Shown one piece after another: positions 7,875 through 16,625 of a DNA stretch of 34,797 nt. The stretch comes from Candidatus Mediterraneibacter pullicola (GTDB taxonomy: Bacteria > Bacillota > Clostridia > Lachnospirales > Lachnospiraceae): assembly GCA_019117065.1 (NCBI GenBank), contig DXAK01000018.1, positions 1 through 34,797 of the forward strand, in the 5' to 3' direction. Within the stretch, counting starts at the first letter, position 1. The number at the start of each line of letters is the position of its first letter. The notes beneath the pieces are model-generated. The model was not told the origin of the DNA, ran no database searches, and saw only the letters and a list, made by a program, of their open reading frames with translations. A program made the position numbers and the translations under genes.

Positions 7875-8708
7875 CTAATTTCCTTTCATCTTTTTGCGCA
7901 TTGTTTTCATAAAGCTCTCTTGGCTCATTCTGACCAGTTTGGCAGTCTGTTCAGCCCGTCTGATACAGACCCTCTCACCAGTAACAAGAGTTATCTGTTC
8001 CGTTCCGTCAAAACAAAGCGACACTTGTTCCTGCCTGCCGTATCGTCCTTCACACACCTCCACCTCAATGATATCCTCCGCTGAGAGGACCACACTGCTC
8101 GTGTTCAGAGCGTGGGAACAGATGGGCGTGACGACAATCATCTTCGCGGTGGGCTCCACAACCGGACCTCCTGCGGACAGATTGTATCCTGTACTACCTG
8201 TAGGGGTAGAGATAATCACGCCGTCCGCATGATACGTATTCAAAAGCGTCTTATTCACATACACATTAAAACTGACAATACGTACTTTTCCCTCTCTCGC
8301 CAGAACAATATCATTCATGGCGATATCCTTTCTGGAACTTTGGAATATTCCTTCCAACATCATTCTCTCCTCAATGTCAGGCGTCTCTTCAAAAAGCCTG
8401 TCTAACGCTGGCCGGAAGTCCTTCAGTTCTACGTCAGTGAGATACCCCAGCGTCCCCAAATTGATCCCAAGCAACGGAAGTTCCTTATCTCCCAGATCCC
8501 GAACCGCACGGATGAACGTACCGTCCCCTCCAAGGATCAGCCCGCACTGCGCCTGAGGGGGAACCGTACCGGGCAGAATATGCCCCTCCCTATCTTTTTC
8601 TGATACATAACACTTCTTCCCGTGGCTTTCAATATAATTGCGTATCTCATTTGTGATTTTATAATCCTGATCTTTTAGTTTGTTTGTAATGATATAAAAA
8701 TGATCCAT
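7875..8708 (-). CDS. nadK: NAD kinase
   Basis: This 277-aa protein phosphorylates NAD to NADP. It carries the signature GGDGTF (residues 60-65, catalytic Asp62) and the second conserved NAD-binding region with STPTGSTGYNLSAGGPVVEP, which supplies the NE/D and TGSTGY loops. The length is typical of the Gram-positive enzyme. The start ATG follows AGAGGTGTGAT. It is 17 nt downstream of tlyA and 4 nt upstream of argR, so these genes are co-transcribed. Confidence 0.96.
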   Translation of the reverse strand: MDHFYIITNKLKDQDYKITNEIRNYIESHGKKCYVSEKDREGHILPGTVPPQAQCGLILGGDGTFIRAVRDLGDKELPLLGINLGTLGYLTDVELKDFRPALDRLFEETPDIEERMMLEGIFQSSRKDIAMNDIVLAREGKVRIVSFNVYVNKTLLNTYHADGVIISTPTGSTGYNLSAGGPVVEPTAKMIVVTPICSHALNTSSVVLSAEDIIEVEVCEGRYGRQEQVSLCFDGTEQITLVTGERVCIRRAEQTAKLVRMSQESFMKTMRKKMKGN

Positions 8709-8725
8709 ATCACACCTCTGCTGTC

Positions 8726-9532
8726 CTACTTTGCCAGTTCCTCAAAGGCCCTGTCCACCACAGTGTCCGCCCTGATTCCCCGGTTTGTTCCTGTCTTCGC
8801 CGCACATTTTTTCAGATGAATCAGGTACTCAATATTCCCCTCCGGTCCTTTAATCGGGGAAAACTCTAAAGCGCACAGATCGAATCCAATGGACATTGCA
8901 AAATCCATGATCTTTTCTATCACTTCCCTGTGTGTGCTCTTCTCACGGACAACGCCCTTTTTCCCCACTTTCTCCCGTCCTGCTTCAAACTGCGGCTTAA
9001 TCAGAGCAACGATCTCTCCTTCATCTGACAGATAATCACGGATTGGCCCCAGCACCTTGGTAAGAGAGATAAAAGACACGTCGATGGAAGAAAAGTCAAC
9101 TGTTTCCCCGATATCCTCCGGAGCCACATATCGGATATTTGTCTTTTCCATACAGATCACACGAGGATCATTTCTTAATTTCCAGTCAAGCTGCCCTCTT
9201 CCCACATCGATAGCGAATACCTTGGCTGCTCCGTTCTGGAGCATGCAATCTGTAAAACCTCCTGTAGAAGATCCTACATCCGTACATACCTTGCCCTTTA
9301 CATCCACATCAAAAGTTTCCAGCGCCTTCTCAAGTTTAAATCCGCCCCTGCTTACATAGGGAAGAGCATGTCCCTTCACCTCGATGTGAACGTCAGAGGC
9401 GAAGGTGCTTCCCGCCTTGTCCTCTCTTTGTCCGTCCACAAACACATTTCCCGACATGATGACGGCTTTTGCCTTCTCTCTGGATTCCGCAAGATTTCTC
9501 TTGACGAGCATTACATCTAAACGTTCTTTCAT
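8726..9532 (-). CDS. tlyA: TlyA-type rRNA 2'-O-methyltransferase
   Basis: This 268-aa protein has an N-terminal S4 RNA-binding domain (about residues 1-60) and an FtsJ-type methyltransferase fold. The SAM motif DVGSSTGGFTDCML is at 85-98, and DVSFISL (motif IV) is near 151-157. TlyA of mycobacteria methylates ribose 2'-OH groups on 16S and 23S rRNA. Databases often label this family hemolysin, which the sequence does not support. The RBS is AAAGGAAAACTAGC. It sits between dxs (22 nt) and nadK (17 nt). Confidence 0.92.
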   Translation of the reverse strand: MKERLDVMLVKRNLAESREKAKAVIMSGNVFVDGQREDKAGSTFASDVHIEVKGHALPYVSRGGFKLEKALETFDVDVKGKVCTDVGSSTGGFTDCMLQNGAAKVFAIDVGRGQLDWKLRNDPRVICMEKTNIRYVAPEDIGETVDFSSIDVSFISLTKVLGPIRDYLSDEGEIVALIKPQFEAGREKVGKKGVVREKSTHREVIEKIMDFAMSIGFDLCALEFSPIKGPEGNIEYLIHLKKCAAKTGTNRGIRADTVVDRAFEELAK

Positions 9533-9554
9533 GCTAGTTTTCCTTTATCACTTA

Positions 9555-11429
9555 TTACTGTTCCTGTAACACAAGATAATCTGCGACTGCCTGCTTTACG
9601 ATCACGTCCTTATCAAGTCCTACTTCTCTTCTCAGCACATCTACATTCCCGTGCTCCACATATTCGTCGCCTATCCCGATATTTCGGACTCGGACATTAA
9701 GTCCTGCCCGGGAAATATAATCCATGACCTGTTCGCCAAATCCTCCTGTGATTACATTCTCTTCAATCGTCACAATGAGTTTATGATCCTTTGCCAGTTC
9801 CTCAAGAAGCGCTGTATCCAGAGGCTTCACAAACCTTGCATTTATCAGACTGCAACTGTATCCAGTCTCCTTGATACCTCTGCGCACGCGATCTGCCAGT
9901 TCTGCCATATGTCCTACAAAAATAACGGCAATACCTTCTTCTTCATAGAGCATTTCTGCCTTCCCATACTCAACCGGCGCACGGAATTTCTTCATTCCTT
10001 CATATGCGCTTCCCCTCGGGTAACGGATCGCCACCGGATGCCCTAAATCAAACGCAAACCGTAGCATATCCGCCATCTCCCAGCGGTTCTTTGGTGAGAT
10101 AACCGTCATATTCGGTATGGTAGAGAGAAATGAAAGATCGAAAACACCTTGATGGGTCTCCCCGTCACTTCCTACAAGCCCTGCGCGATCCACTGCAATT
10201 ACCACGGGGAGATCCTGAATACATACATCATGGAGCGTCTGGTCATATGCCCGCTGAAGGAAAGAGGAATACACAGCAAACACTGGTTTCATCCCCCCTG
10301 CGGCAAGTCCTGCTGCAAAAGTCATGGCATGTTCCTCCGCAATTCCTACATCAAAAAAACGTTGGGGAAAACGTCTTGCAAAGACGGACAATCCAGTTCC
10401 GTCCGCCATGGCTGCAGTAATTGCCGCCACCTTATCGTCCCGTTTCGCGATATCTACAAGCACCTTTGAAAACACCTGAGTGTAAGTATCTGTTGTCTCT
10501 ATTGCCGTCGGTTCGCCTGTCTCAATATCAAAAGACCCCATCCCGTGAAAACGCGCCGGGTTCTCCTCTGCCGGAGCATATCCCTTACCCTTTTTCGTGA
10601 TCACATGAACAAGCACCGCATGGTCTACCCGTTTCGCTTCGCTCAACACTTTCACGAGTTTGCGCAAATCATGTCCGTCTACAGGGCCAAGATACGTGAT
10701 ACCCATATCTTCAAAAAACATGCCCGGCACAAAAAGCTGTTTGATGCCGCTCTTTGTCTTGCGGATCTGGCTAACGATACGGTCTCCTGTTCCCGGTATC
10801 CTCTTTAGAGTGTCTTCCACACCCTTTTTCAATCCAGTATATGCCTGAGCCGTACGCAGACCGTTCAGATATCTGGACATTCCTCCCACATTTTCCGAAA
10901 TAGACATATTATTGTCATTGAGCACCACAATGAAATTACTCTTTAATCTTGAGGCATTGTTCAGTGCCTCAAACGCCATACCACCTGTGAGCGCGCCATC
11001 TCCGATCACAGATACCACGCTGTGGCTCTCTCCCATAAACTCTCTTGCCGCCACATACCCCAGTCCCGCTGAGATAGATGTAGAACTGTGTCCTGTATCA
11101 AATGCGTCGCAATCGCTCTCCTTGCGCTTTGGGAAGCCGCTCATTCCGCCATATTTTCGCAGATCGTCAAATCCTTCCTTCCGTCCGGTGAGCAGTTTGT
11201 GCGTATAGGACTGATGCCCCACATCCCAGATCAGCTTATCCTTCGGAAAATTCAATGTGAGATGGAGCGCCATCGTCAACTCAACAACCCCAAGGTTTGA
11301 GGCGAGATGCCCGCCTGTCTGGCTGATCTTCCCGATCAGGAACTGACGGATCTCTCCTGCCAACTCTTTTAGCTGCCTTTCATCCAGATTTTTTATATCA
11401 TTTTCCTTTCGGATCATCTCAAGCATCAT
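9555..11429 (-). CDS. dxs: 1-deoxy-D-xylulose-5-phosphate synthase
   Basis: This 624-aa thiamine-diphosphate enzyme makes DXP from pyruvate and glyceraldehyde-3-phosphate, the first step of the MEP isoprenoid pathway. The TPP motif begins at GDG (residues 143-145) and ends with LNDNNMSIS. The transketolase pyrimidine domain contains DRAGLVGSDGETHQGVFD, the Dxs-specific substrate loop, and a transketolase C-terminal domain follows. AAGGGGGATCGTT precedes ATGATG. It lies 11 nt after ispA, which uses the isoprenoid units Dxs feeds into. The pairing supports quinone- or undecaprenyl-type lipid synthesis. Confidence 0.98.
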   Translation of the reverse strand: MMLEMIRKENDIKNLDERQLKELAGEIRQFLIGKISQTGGHLASNLGVVELTMALHLTLNFPKDKLIWDVGHQSYTHKLLTGRKEGFDDLRKYGGMSGFPKRKESDCDAFDTGHSSTSISAGLGYVAAREFMGESHSVVSVIGDGALTGGMAFEALNNASRLKSNFIVVLNDNNMSISENVGGMSRYLNGLRTAQAYTGLKKGVEDTLKRIPGTGDRIVSQIRKTKSGIKQLFVPGMFFEDMGITYLGPVDGHDLRKLVKVLSEAKRVDHAVLVHVITKKGKGYAPAEENPARFHGMGSFDIETGEPTAIETTDTYTQVFSKVLVDIAKRDDKVAAITAAMADGTGLSVFARRFPQRFFDVGIAEEHAMTFAAGLAAGGMKPVFAVYSSFLQRAYDQTLHDVCIQDLPVVIAVDRAGLVGSDGETHQGVFDLSFLSTIPNMTVISPKNRWEMADMLRFAFDLGHPVAIRYPRGSAYEGMKKFRAPVEYGKAEMLYEEEGIAVIFVGHMAELADRVRRGIKETGYSCSLINARFVKPLDTALLEELAKDHKLIVTIEENVITGGFGEQVMDYISRAGLNVRVRNIGIGDEYVEHGNVDVLRREVGLDKDVIVKQAVADYLVLQEQ

Positions 11430-11440
11430 AACGATCCCCC

Positions 11441-12331
11441 TTACTTCTCCCTATATATGAGCCAGTGGAAGAGCTCCTCAAGAAACCCGCTCTCTCTATT
11501 GATTGTATGAAGAATCCCGACCGCTTCTTCCGTCATGCAGGCAACTTCTTTCTTTGCCTCTTCCAGTCCTTTCCATGTCACATAGGTGGTCTTTTTATTC
11601 TTCTCATCGCTGTGTACCGGTTTCCCCAGTATCTCCGTCGTACTCGTGACATCCAAAATATCGTCCTGTATCTGAAAAGCCATGCCGATCTTGCTGGCGA
11701 TCTGTTCCATCTTCTCCGTCTCTTCCTCTCCCGCTCCCGCAAGAACCGCGCCAATCATCACAGACGCCTCGATAAGAGCACCCGTCTTTAACCTGTAAAT
11801 AAAATCCAGCATCCCGCCATCCACATTCTGGCCGGCAGACTTTACATCCACCACCTGACCGCCAATCATACCATAGATTCCTGCCTTTGAAGCAAGTATC
11901 TTCATCGCATGCCCGATGCGCACGCTGTTCTCTGCTCCCGTATCAAAAGCCCGGCATGCCGTCTCAAAAGCGTAATTCAAAAGAGCGTCGCCTGCCAATA
12001 TCCCCATATCTTCCCCATATACAACATGGGTCGTCTTCCTGCCCCGCCGGTACTCGTCGTTATCCATTGCCGGAAGATCATCATGGACAAGTGAATAGGT
12101 ATGGATCATTTCGATCGCCGCCATAAACGGCTCGACGATTCTGTCCTCCCCGCCAAAGAAGCGGAAAGACTCCATCATCAACATAGGGCGGAGCCGTTTC
12201 CCGCCTGCCATAAGGCTGTACTCCATCGCTTCCATGATAATTTTCTGATGTCCCTCCTGCCTGGGAAGATACTCTCTCAATACTCCTTCAATATATCTGA
12301 TCCGTTTCTGATACTGATCACTAAAACTCAT
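11441..12331 (-). CDS. ispA: Polyprenyl (farnesyl/geranylgeranyl) diphosphate synthase
   Basis: Trans-prenyltransferase condensing IPP with allylic diphosphates. With the preferred start it is 296 aa. GGKRLRP is at about residues 43-49, the first Asp-rich motif in HDDLPAMDND at 83-92 and the second, DDILD, at 223-227, followed by GKPVHSDEKNKKTTYV. I chose the ATG at 12331, because GATGGAGAG lies 4-6 nt upstream. A longer frame opens at 12349, but its first six codons include that RBS. This start overlaps the end of xseB by 11 nt, suggesting translational coupling. The two-residue insertion in the first Asp motif is typical of bacterial type II FPP synthase. Product chain length is inferred. 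Confidence 0.94.
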   Translation of the reverse strand: MSFSDQYQKRIRYIEGVLREYLPRQEGHQKIIMEAMEYSLMAGGKRLRPMLMMESFRFFGGEDRIVEPFMAAIEMIHTYSLVHDDLPAMDNDEYRRGRKTTHVVYGEDMGILAGDALLNYAFETACRAFDTGAENSVRIGHAMKILASKAGIYGMIGGQVVDVKSAGQNVDGGMLDFIYRLKTGALIEASVMIGAVLAGAGEEETEKMEQIASKIGMAFQIQDDILDVTSTTEILGKPVHSDEKNKKTTYVTWKGLEEAKKEVACMTEEAVGILHTINRESGFLEELFHWLIYREK

Positions 12332-12551
12332 ACGTCTCTCCATCTTCATCCATAGCGAGCACTTTCTTTTCCACTTCGCCGATAGTCTTGCTACACTCTT
12401 TTAAAAGCTCCATGCCTCTGTTATATAAATCAAAGGAACGCTCAAGGGAAAGATCGTCTCTCTCCATCATTTCAATTACGCCCTCCAATTCTGAAAACAT
12501 CTCCTCAAGGGATGGTTCGTGCTGCGGTTCTGTATACTCTTCTGCTCCCAT
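12321..12551 (-). CDS. xseB: Exodeoxyribonuclease VII small subunit
   Basis: This 76-aa protein has the helical XseB pattern SLEEMFSELEGVIEMMERDDLS followed by SLERSFDLYNRGMELLKECSKTI. Several XseB copies wrap each XseA subunit to form ExoVII, which degrades single-stranded DNA. The GGAAGGAGAAGAATA RBS is inside the end of xseA, and the stop of xseA overlaps the ATG by one base. It is followed by ispA with an 11-nt overlap. The size matches the family. Confidence 0.95.
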   Translation of the reverse strand: MGAEEYTEPQHEPSLEEMFSELEGVIEMMERDDLSLERSFDLYNRGMELLKECSKTIGEVEKKVLAMDEDGETYEF

Positions 12552-13780
12552 TATTCTTCTCCTTCCCGTCCGCCCGGATAAGCTACCGTCTCCGACGAGA
12601 GAACCTGTGCATGTATCTCCCCGTCGCTCACAAAAATGTCAAGATATGCTCCCGTCTCCGCCTGTTTGATACTCCTGACATTCTCCCCCTCTGTTGTCTG
12701 CACATAAGCATAACCCTGACTCAATTTCGCCAAGGGAGACAGGCCTTTCATCTTTTCAACGCACAGCGCCAGACGATGTCTGTCAGACGTCAGCCGCTCT
12801 CCCATACATGCCCGGAGCCGAGTCTCTAACTCTGCCGCATACTGACGGCTATCGTTCAGCTTCTGTCGAGGATGTGCCAGCTTTAAGCGCAGAGTCACAT
12901 GCTCCAGCATCTTCCGGTTCCTCTCTGTCTTTAAACTGATTGCCCGTCTTAAATCGCTGCGGTAAGAGCTTATGTGCTCCATAACCACCCGCAGATCATA
13001 AACTGCCAGTTCCGCTGCCGCAGAAGGAGTAGGAGCCCGAAGATCTGCCGCATAATCTGCGATAGTTGTATCTGTCTCATGACCTACTGCCGAGATAACC
13101 GGAACTGTACACTCAAAGATTGCGCGCGCCACAGGCTCTTCATTAAAAGCCCACAGATCTTCGATGCTGCCTCCGCCTCTTCCGACAATCAGCACGTCTA
13201 CCTTTTGTTTCTCCAGCATCCGTATCCCTCTGACAATGCTCTCTGCCGCTCCGTCCCCCTGCACCAGCGCAGGATAAAGAAGCAGCTGTACATACGGGTT
13301 CCGCCGCTTAGCAATGTTGATGATATCCCTCACTGCCGCGCCCGTAGGCGCTGTGACAATGCCGACAGTACGGGCGTATTTCGGAATGGGCCGTTTATAT
13401 TCCGGAGCGAACATTCCCATCTCTTCCAGTTCCTTTTTCAGTCGCTCGAAACACTCATACAGCGCGCCCCTTCCGTCTAATACAATCTCTTTTGCATAGA
13501 GCTGGTACTTTCCATCCCTCTCATATACATTGACGGAGCCGAGGGCAATCACCCGCTGTCCCTCTTTAAGCTGAAAGGCGAGGCCTGACCTTGAGCCTGC
13601 AAACATAACACAGGCAATGGTTCCGCTCTCGTCTTTTAGGGAAAAATAAATATGTCCGGATGTGTGATACTTACAGTTGGACACCTCGCCCTTTACATAG
13701 ATTCGGTTTAGCATAAAGTCCTGTATGAACATATTTTTTATATATGCGTTGACCTGCTTTACCGTATAGACATTCTTCAT
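12551..13780 (-). CDS. xseA: Exodeoxyribonuclease VII large subunit
   Basis: This 409-aa protein has an N-terminal OB fold (about residues 5-100, with VKGEVSNCKYHTSGHIYFSL) that binds single-stranded DNA. The catalytic domain contains GRGGGSIEDLWAFNEE and VISAVGHETDTTIADYAAD, and a coiled-coil region follows. It cleaves ssDNA from both ends together with XseB. The RBS CAGGAGTCCTAAGA lies across the end of nusB, 2 nt upstream. The length is slightly below the E. coli enzyme (456 aa) but usual for Clostridia. Confidence 0.96.
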   Translation of the reverse strand: MKNVYTVKQVNAYIKNMFIQDFMLNRIYVKGEVSNCKYHTSGHIYFSLKDESGTIACVMFAGSRSGLAFQLKEGQRVIALGSVNVYERDGKYQLYAKEIVLDGRGALYECFERLKKELEEMGMFAPEYKRPIPKYARTVGIVTAPTGAAVRDIINIAKRRNPYVQLLLYPALVQGDGAAESIVRGIRMLEKQKVDVLIVGRGGGSIEDLWAFNEEPVARAIFECTVPVISAVGHETDTTIADYAADLRAPTPSAAAELAVYDLRVVMEHISSYRSDLRRAISLKTERNRKMLEHVTLRLKLAHPRQKLNDSRQYAAELETRLRACMGERLTSDRHRLALCVEKMKGLSPLAKLSQGYAYVQTTEGENVRSIKQAETGAYLDIFVSDGEIHAQVLSSETVAYPGGREGEE

Positions 13781-13782
13781 TC

Positions 13783-14190
13783 TTAGGACTCCTGTTTCGC
13801 AAGTTTGCCAAGGATCCCGTTTACAAAGGAGGAACTGTTCTCTCCTCCGAATCGTTTAGCAAGCTCCACCGCCTCATTGATGGCGACGCCCTCAGGAATA
13901 TCCTCGTCCCATTTCATCTCGTAGACCGCAAGACGCAGAACCGTCAAATCCACTTTGCTCATGCGGGATGTTTTCCATCCTTTTGCGATTTCATTCAGCA
14001 TACTATCGATCTCTGGCACACGGGCCGCTACTGCCTCATATTTCGCCTGAATATATTCCCTGTCCTTGTCTGCCGCATCTTCAAGCAACTCAAAATAATT
14101 CCGCAGGCGCTCAAACATGTCCTCCGCGTCGTTAAATTCAATCTGGAAAAGCATTTTAAAAACATGCTCCCTCAGTTTACTTCTTACCAT
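13783..14190 (-). CDS. nusB: Transcription antitermination factor NusB
   Basis: This 135-aa all-helical protein shows the NusB features MVRSKLREHVFKMLFQIEF at the start and PEGVAINEAVELAKRFGGE then SSSFVNGILGKLAK at the end. NusB pairs with NusE (S10) and binds boxA in rRNA leaders to prevent premature termination. GAGAAGGGAAACGAT precedes the ATG. It heads the run to recN. I see no clear sigma-A promoter in the 94 nt between it and the upstream terminator. A weak hairpin (14232-14262) lies in this gap. Confidence 0.95.
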   Translation of the reverse strand: MVRSKLREHVFKMLFQIEFNDAEDMFERLRNYFELLEDAADKDREYIQAKYEAVAARVPEIDSMLNEIAKGWKTSRMSKVDLTVLRLAVYEMKWDEDIPEGVAINEAVELAKRFGGENSSSFVNGILGKLAKQES

Positions 14191-14284
14191 ATCGTTTCCC
14201 TTCTCTTCTCGTTGTTCCCTGCGGGCTTACCCTCCGCATACATGCCGGATACAGCAGCGGAGGCAGGCGCCGGTGCTTATAGAA

Positions 14285-14308
14285 AAAGGATGTCTTTCGA
14301 CATCCTTT
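14285..14308 (-). terminator. Hairpin terminator after the Asp23-family gene
   Basis: A perfect 10-bp stem (14285-14294 with 14299-14308) is capped on the minus strand by a GAAA tetraloop and followed by TTTCT. It lies 34 nt past the stop. Read-through into nusB is likely needed, since no clear nusB promoter is seen. Confidence 0.7.
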
Positions 14309-14341
14309 GCCGCTCGAAAGCCTTATGCCATGCGGAACGGA

Positions 14342-14725
14342 TCAGTCTTGTTTCTCCATCTCAACGCCTGCAACCTTAATATTGACATCAGCCACCTCAA
14401 GCCCTGTCATATTTTCCACAGCGTTTTTCACCTTTTCCTGAACCTTGGCTGTGACTTCCATGATATTGTAATCATACTTCAAGTTCAGCGCGAGAGATAC
14501 TGTTACAACACCCTCAAGGACATCCACTTTCACGCCCTTGGACAAGTTTTTGATTCCGAGCTTTCCGATCACTTCATTCGTGATATTGCCCGCCATAGAC
14601 GCGACGCCATCCACCTCTGTCGCTGCCAGCGCTGCGATAATCGCCACTACCTCGTCCGCAATCTTCACTTCGCCAAGGCTCGCGTCACTCTGTATCGTAT
14701 AAGTGTTTCTTTCGTCCTTTGCCAT
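14342..14725 (-). CDS. Asp23/Gls24 family envelope stress response protein
   Basis: This 127-aa protein has the Asp23/Gls24 (DUF322) pattern: an N-terminal SDASLGEVKIADEVVAIIAAL segment, GVASMAG, and GVKVDVLEGVVTVSLAL, ending with a charged tail. Members are small cytoplasmic proteins associated with the membrane or envelope stress; their exact activity is unclear. A relative next to nusB (YqhY in Bacillus) is linked to acetyl-CoA carboxylase homeostasis, and this neighbour position suggests a YqhY-type protein. I chose the ATG at 14725 because GGGAGG lies 8 nt upstream. A TTG two codons earlier is too close to the RBS. It has its own promoter and a terminator. Confidence 0.92.
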   Translation of the reverse strand: MAKDERNTYTIQSDASLGEVKIADEVVAIIAALAATEVDGVASMAGNITNEVIGKLGIKNLSKGVKVDVLEGVVTVSLALNLKYDYNIMEVTAKVQEKVKNAVENMTGLEVADVNIKVAGVEMEKQD

Positions 14726-14761
14726 ATTCAAAACCTCCCGTTTTGTCTGATCTCTTTCCTC

Positions 14762-14789
14762 ATTATAGCAAATATTGTCCGTTTTGCAA
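14762..14789 (-). promoter_or_regulatory. Extended -10 sigma-A promoter of the Asp23-family gene
   Basis: On the minus strand TTGCAA (14789-14784), a 16-nt spacer and TATAAT (14767-14762) occur. The spacer ends in TGC, giving an extended -10 (TGCTATAAT). The predicted start is about 30 nt before the ATG. Confidence 0.75.
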
Positions 14790-14840
14790 AGGGAAAGTTA
14801 AGCCGTCCGTATCTCTCTGCCCAGCGGTATATGAAGGCAT

Positions 14841-16433
14841 TTATGAACGCCCGAATTCAGACAGTTTCAGCCCCTCGTTGCGTTCCATCGTCATCCGGAT
14901 GCTCCATTCATGGATAAAAAGAAGCAGCGGACGGTCTTTCAGGTCTTTGATCTTCTTCATATCCGACGTACCGCTAATGCGGTCAAGATCAATCCCTTCA
15001 TTCTCTATCCAGCGTATATGCTCATAGGGCAGATTTTCCAGAATGATTTCTACATTGTACTCATTTTTCAGACGGTATTTCAACACATCAAACTGGAGCA
15101 CGCCGACCACGCCCACAATGATCTCTTCCATGCCTGTATTATATTCCTGAAAAATCTGGATCGCGCCCTCTTGAGCAATCTGGTTGATTCCCTTTACAAA
15201 TTGTTTCCTTTTCATGGTATCCACTTGGCGCACTCGCGCAAAATGCTCCGGGGCAAATGTTGGGATTCCTTCATAGGCAAACTTTTCTTTTGAGGTGGTC
15301 AAAGTATCTCCGATTGAAAAAACCCCCGGATCAAACACACCGATAATGTCTCCGCCATACGCCTTGTCAATGATCTTCCTCTCGCTCGCCATCATCTGCT
15401 GGGGCTGGGACAGACGTACGTCCTTCCCGCCCTGAACATGGTACACACTCATCCCCGCGTCAAATTCGCCGGAACAGATCCGCATAAACGCAATACGGTC
15501 CCTGTGAGCTTTGTTCATATTCGCCTGAATCTTGAACACGAACGCAGAAAACTCCTCTTCCTGAATCGGATCAATGGCGCCATGATCAGACATCCTTGGC
15601 AGCGGCGGAGTAGTCATTGCAAGAAAATGTTGAAGAAACGTTTCCACACCGAAGTTCGTCAGAGCGGATCCGAAAAATACCGGAGAGAGCTCCCCTTTAT
15701 CCACCAGTTCCTGGTCAAATTCTGCGGAAGCGCCGTCCAAAAGTTCGATCTCTTCCTCCAAGGTAACCTTTCCCTCTGCTCCAATAAGCCAGTCCACCTC
15801 AGGATTATTGATAGAAATCTTTTTGACTTCTCCCGTGGTCGTTCCTTTTCTCGTGTCAGAGAACAGTTCCACCTCTTCCTTCTCACGGTCATATACGCCT
15901 TTAAACGCCTTGCCCGAACCAATCGGCCAGTTAACCGGACAGGTTGGGATCCCTAGTTCCTTCTCAATATCATCCAGCAGGTCAAAAGTGTCCTTGGCGT
16001 CCCTGTCCATCTTATTGATAAAGGTAAAAATCGGGATATGCCTCATTGCGCAGACTTTGAACAACTTTCGCGTCTGCGCCTCCACTCCCTTCGACGCGTC
16101 AATGACCATAACCGCAGAATCTGCAGCCATCAGAGTACGGTAGGTATCCTCTGAGAAATCTTGATGTCCCGGTGTGTCGAGAATATTGATACAATAACCG
16201 CCATAATTAAACTGCAGAACAGAAGATGTTACAGAGATCCCCCTCTCCTTCTCAATCTCCATCCAGTCAGAGACTGCATGTTTTGCCGTCGCTTTACCCT
16301 TGACAGAACCCGCCTGATTGATGACACCGCCATAAAGGAGAAACTTCTCCGTCAGCGTCGTTTTACCCGCATCCGGGTGGGAAATAATAGCAAAAGTGCG
16401 TCTTTTTTTTATCTCACTGAAAAACTCTGACAT
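14841..16433 (-). CDS. prfC: Peptide chain release factor 3
   Basis: This 530-aa translational GTPase removes RF1/RF2 from the ribosome after termination. The G domain has HPDAGKTT (residues 19-26), DTPGHQDFSEDTYRTL (G3) and FINKMDRD (G4). EF-Tu-like domain 2 and the RF3-specific C-terminal domain follow, and the length is normal. CAGGAGTGAGATT precedes the ATG. It stands alone, with a perfect-spacing sigma-A promoter and a leader of about 115 nt upstream. It lies between the spoIIIA operon and the Asp23 gene. Classical RF3 is patchy in Firmicutes, so an RF3-like paralogue cannot be ruled out, though length and G-domain fit RF3. Confidence 0.95.
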   Translation of the reverse strand: MSEFFSEIKKRRTFAIISHPDAGKTTLTEKFLLYGGVINQAGSVKGKATAKHAVSDWMEIEKERGISVTSSVLQFNYGGYCINILDTPGHQDFSEDTYRTLMAADSAVMVIDASKGVEAQTRKLFKVCAMRHIPIFTFINKMDRDAKDTFDLLDDIEKELGIPTCPVNWPIGSGKAFKGVYDREKEEVELFSDTRKGTTTGEVKKISINNPEVDWLIGAEGKVTLEEEIELLDGASAEFDQELVDKGELSPVFFGSALTNFGVETFLQHFLAMTTPPLPRMSDHGAIDPIQEEEFSAFVFKIQANMNKAHRDRIAFMRICSGEFDAGMSVYHVQGGKDVRLSQPQQMMASERKIIDKAYGGDIIGVFDPGVFSIGDTLTTSKEKFAYEGIPTFAPEHFARVRQVDTMKRKQFVKGINQIAQEGAIQIFQEYNTGMEEIIVGVVGVLQFDVLKYRLKNEYNVEIILENLPYEHIRWIENEGIDLDRISGTSDMKKIKDLKDRPLLLFIHEWSIRMTMERNEGLKLSEFGRS

Positions 16434-16528
16434 AATCTCACTCCTGATTTTCTAAATGTAAAAAGCATGGGGCACAATACCGCAAAGCGGCAAAATAGGA
16501 AAATTCAAAGGGCTTACCTGTGGAATAA

Positions 16529-16556
16529 AATAGCGCCGATAAGCACCGACGCTATT
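16529..16556 (-). terminator. Terminator-like hairpin after spoIIIAH, overlapping the prfC promoter
   Basis: Arms 16547-16556 and 16529-16538 form a 10-bp stem with one G-U (on the minus strand) and an 8-nt loop, followed by TTATT. Transcripts coming from spoIIIAH would contain both arms. Its upstream arm shares three bases with the -10 of the prfC promoter, so prfC transcripts starting near 16547 would lack that arm. Confidence 0.55.
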
Positions 16557-16582
16557 ATATACGTTTTTTATATTGTATGCAA
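16554..16582 (-). promoter_or_regulatory. Sigma-A promoter of prfC
   Basis: On the minus strand TTGCAT (16582-16577), a 17-nt spacer and TATAAT (16559-16554) give a near-consensus promoter. The start would be near 16547, leaving a leader of about 115 nt with a small GCCGC-TTT-GCGGT hairpin. Confidence 0.8.
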
Positions 16583-16625
16583 TAAAATTATTTTTATAGT
16601 AACAGTCCTGCCACCCCTGACAGCC

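Noticed and set aside
8726..9532. Hemolysin label for the TlyA protein
   Set aside because: The S4 plus FtsJ-type methyltransferase layout points to rRNA 2'-O-methylation; no pore-forming feature is seen.
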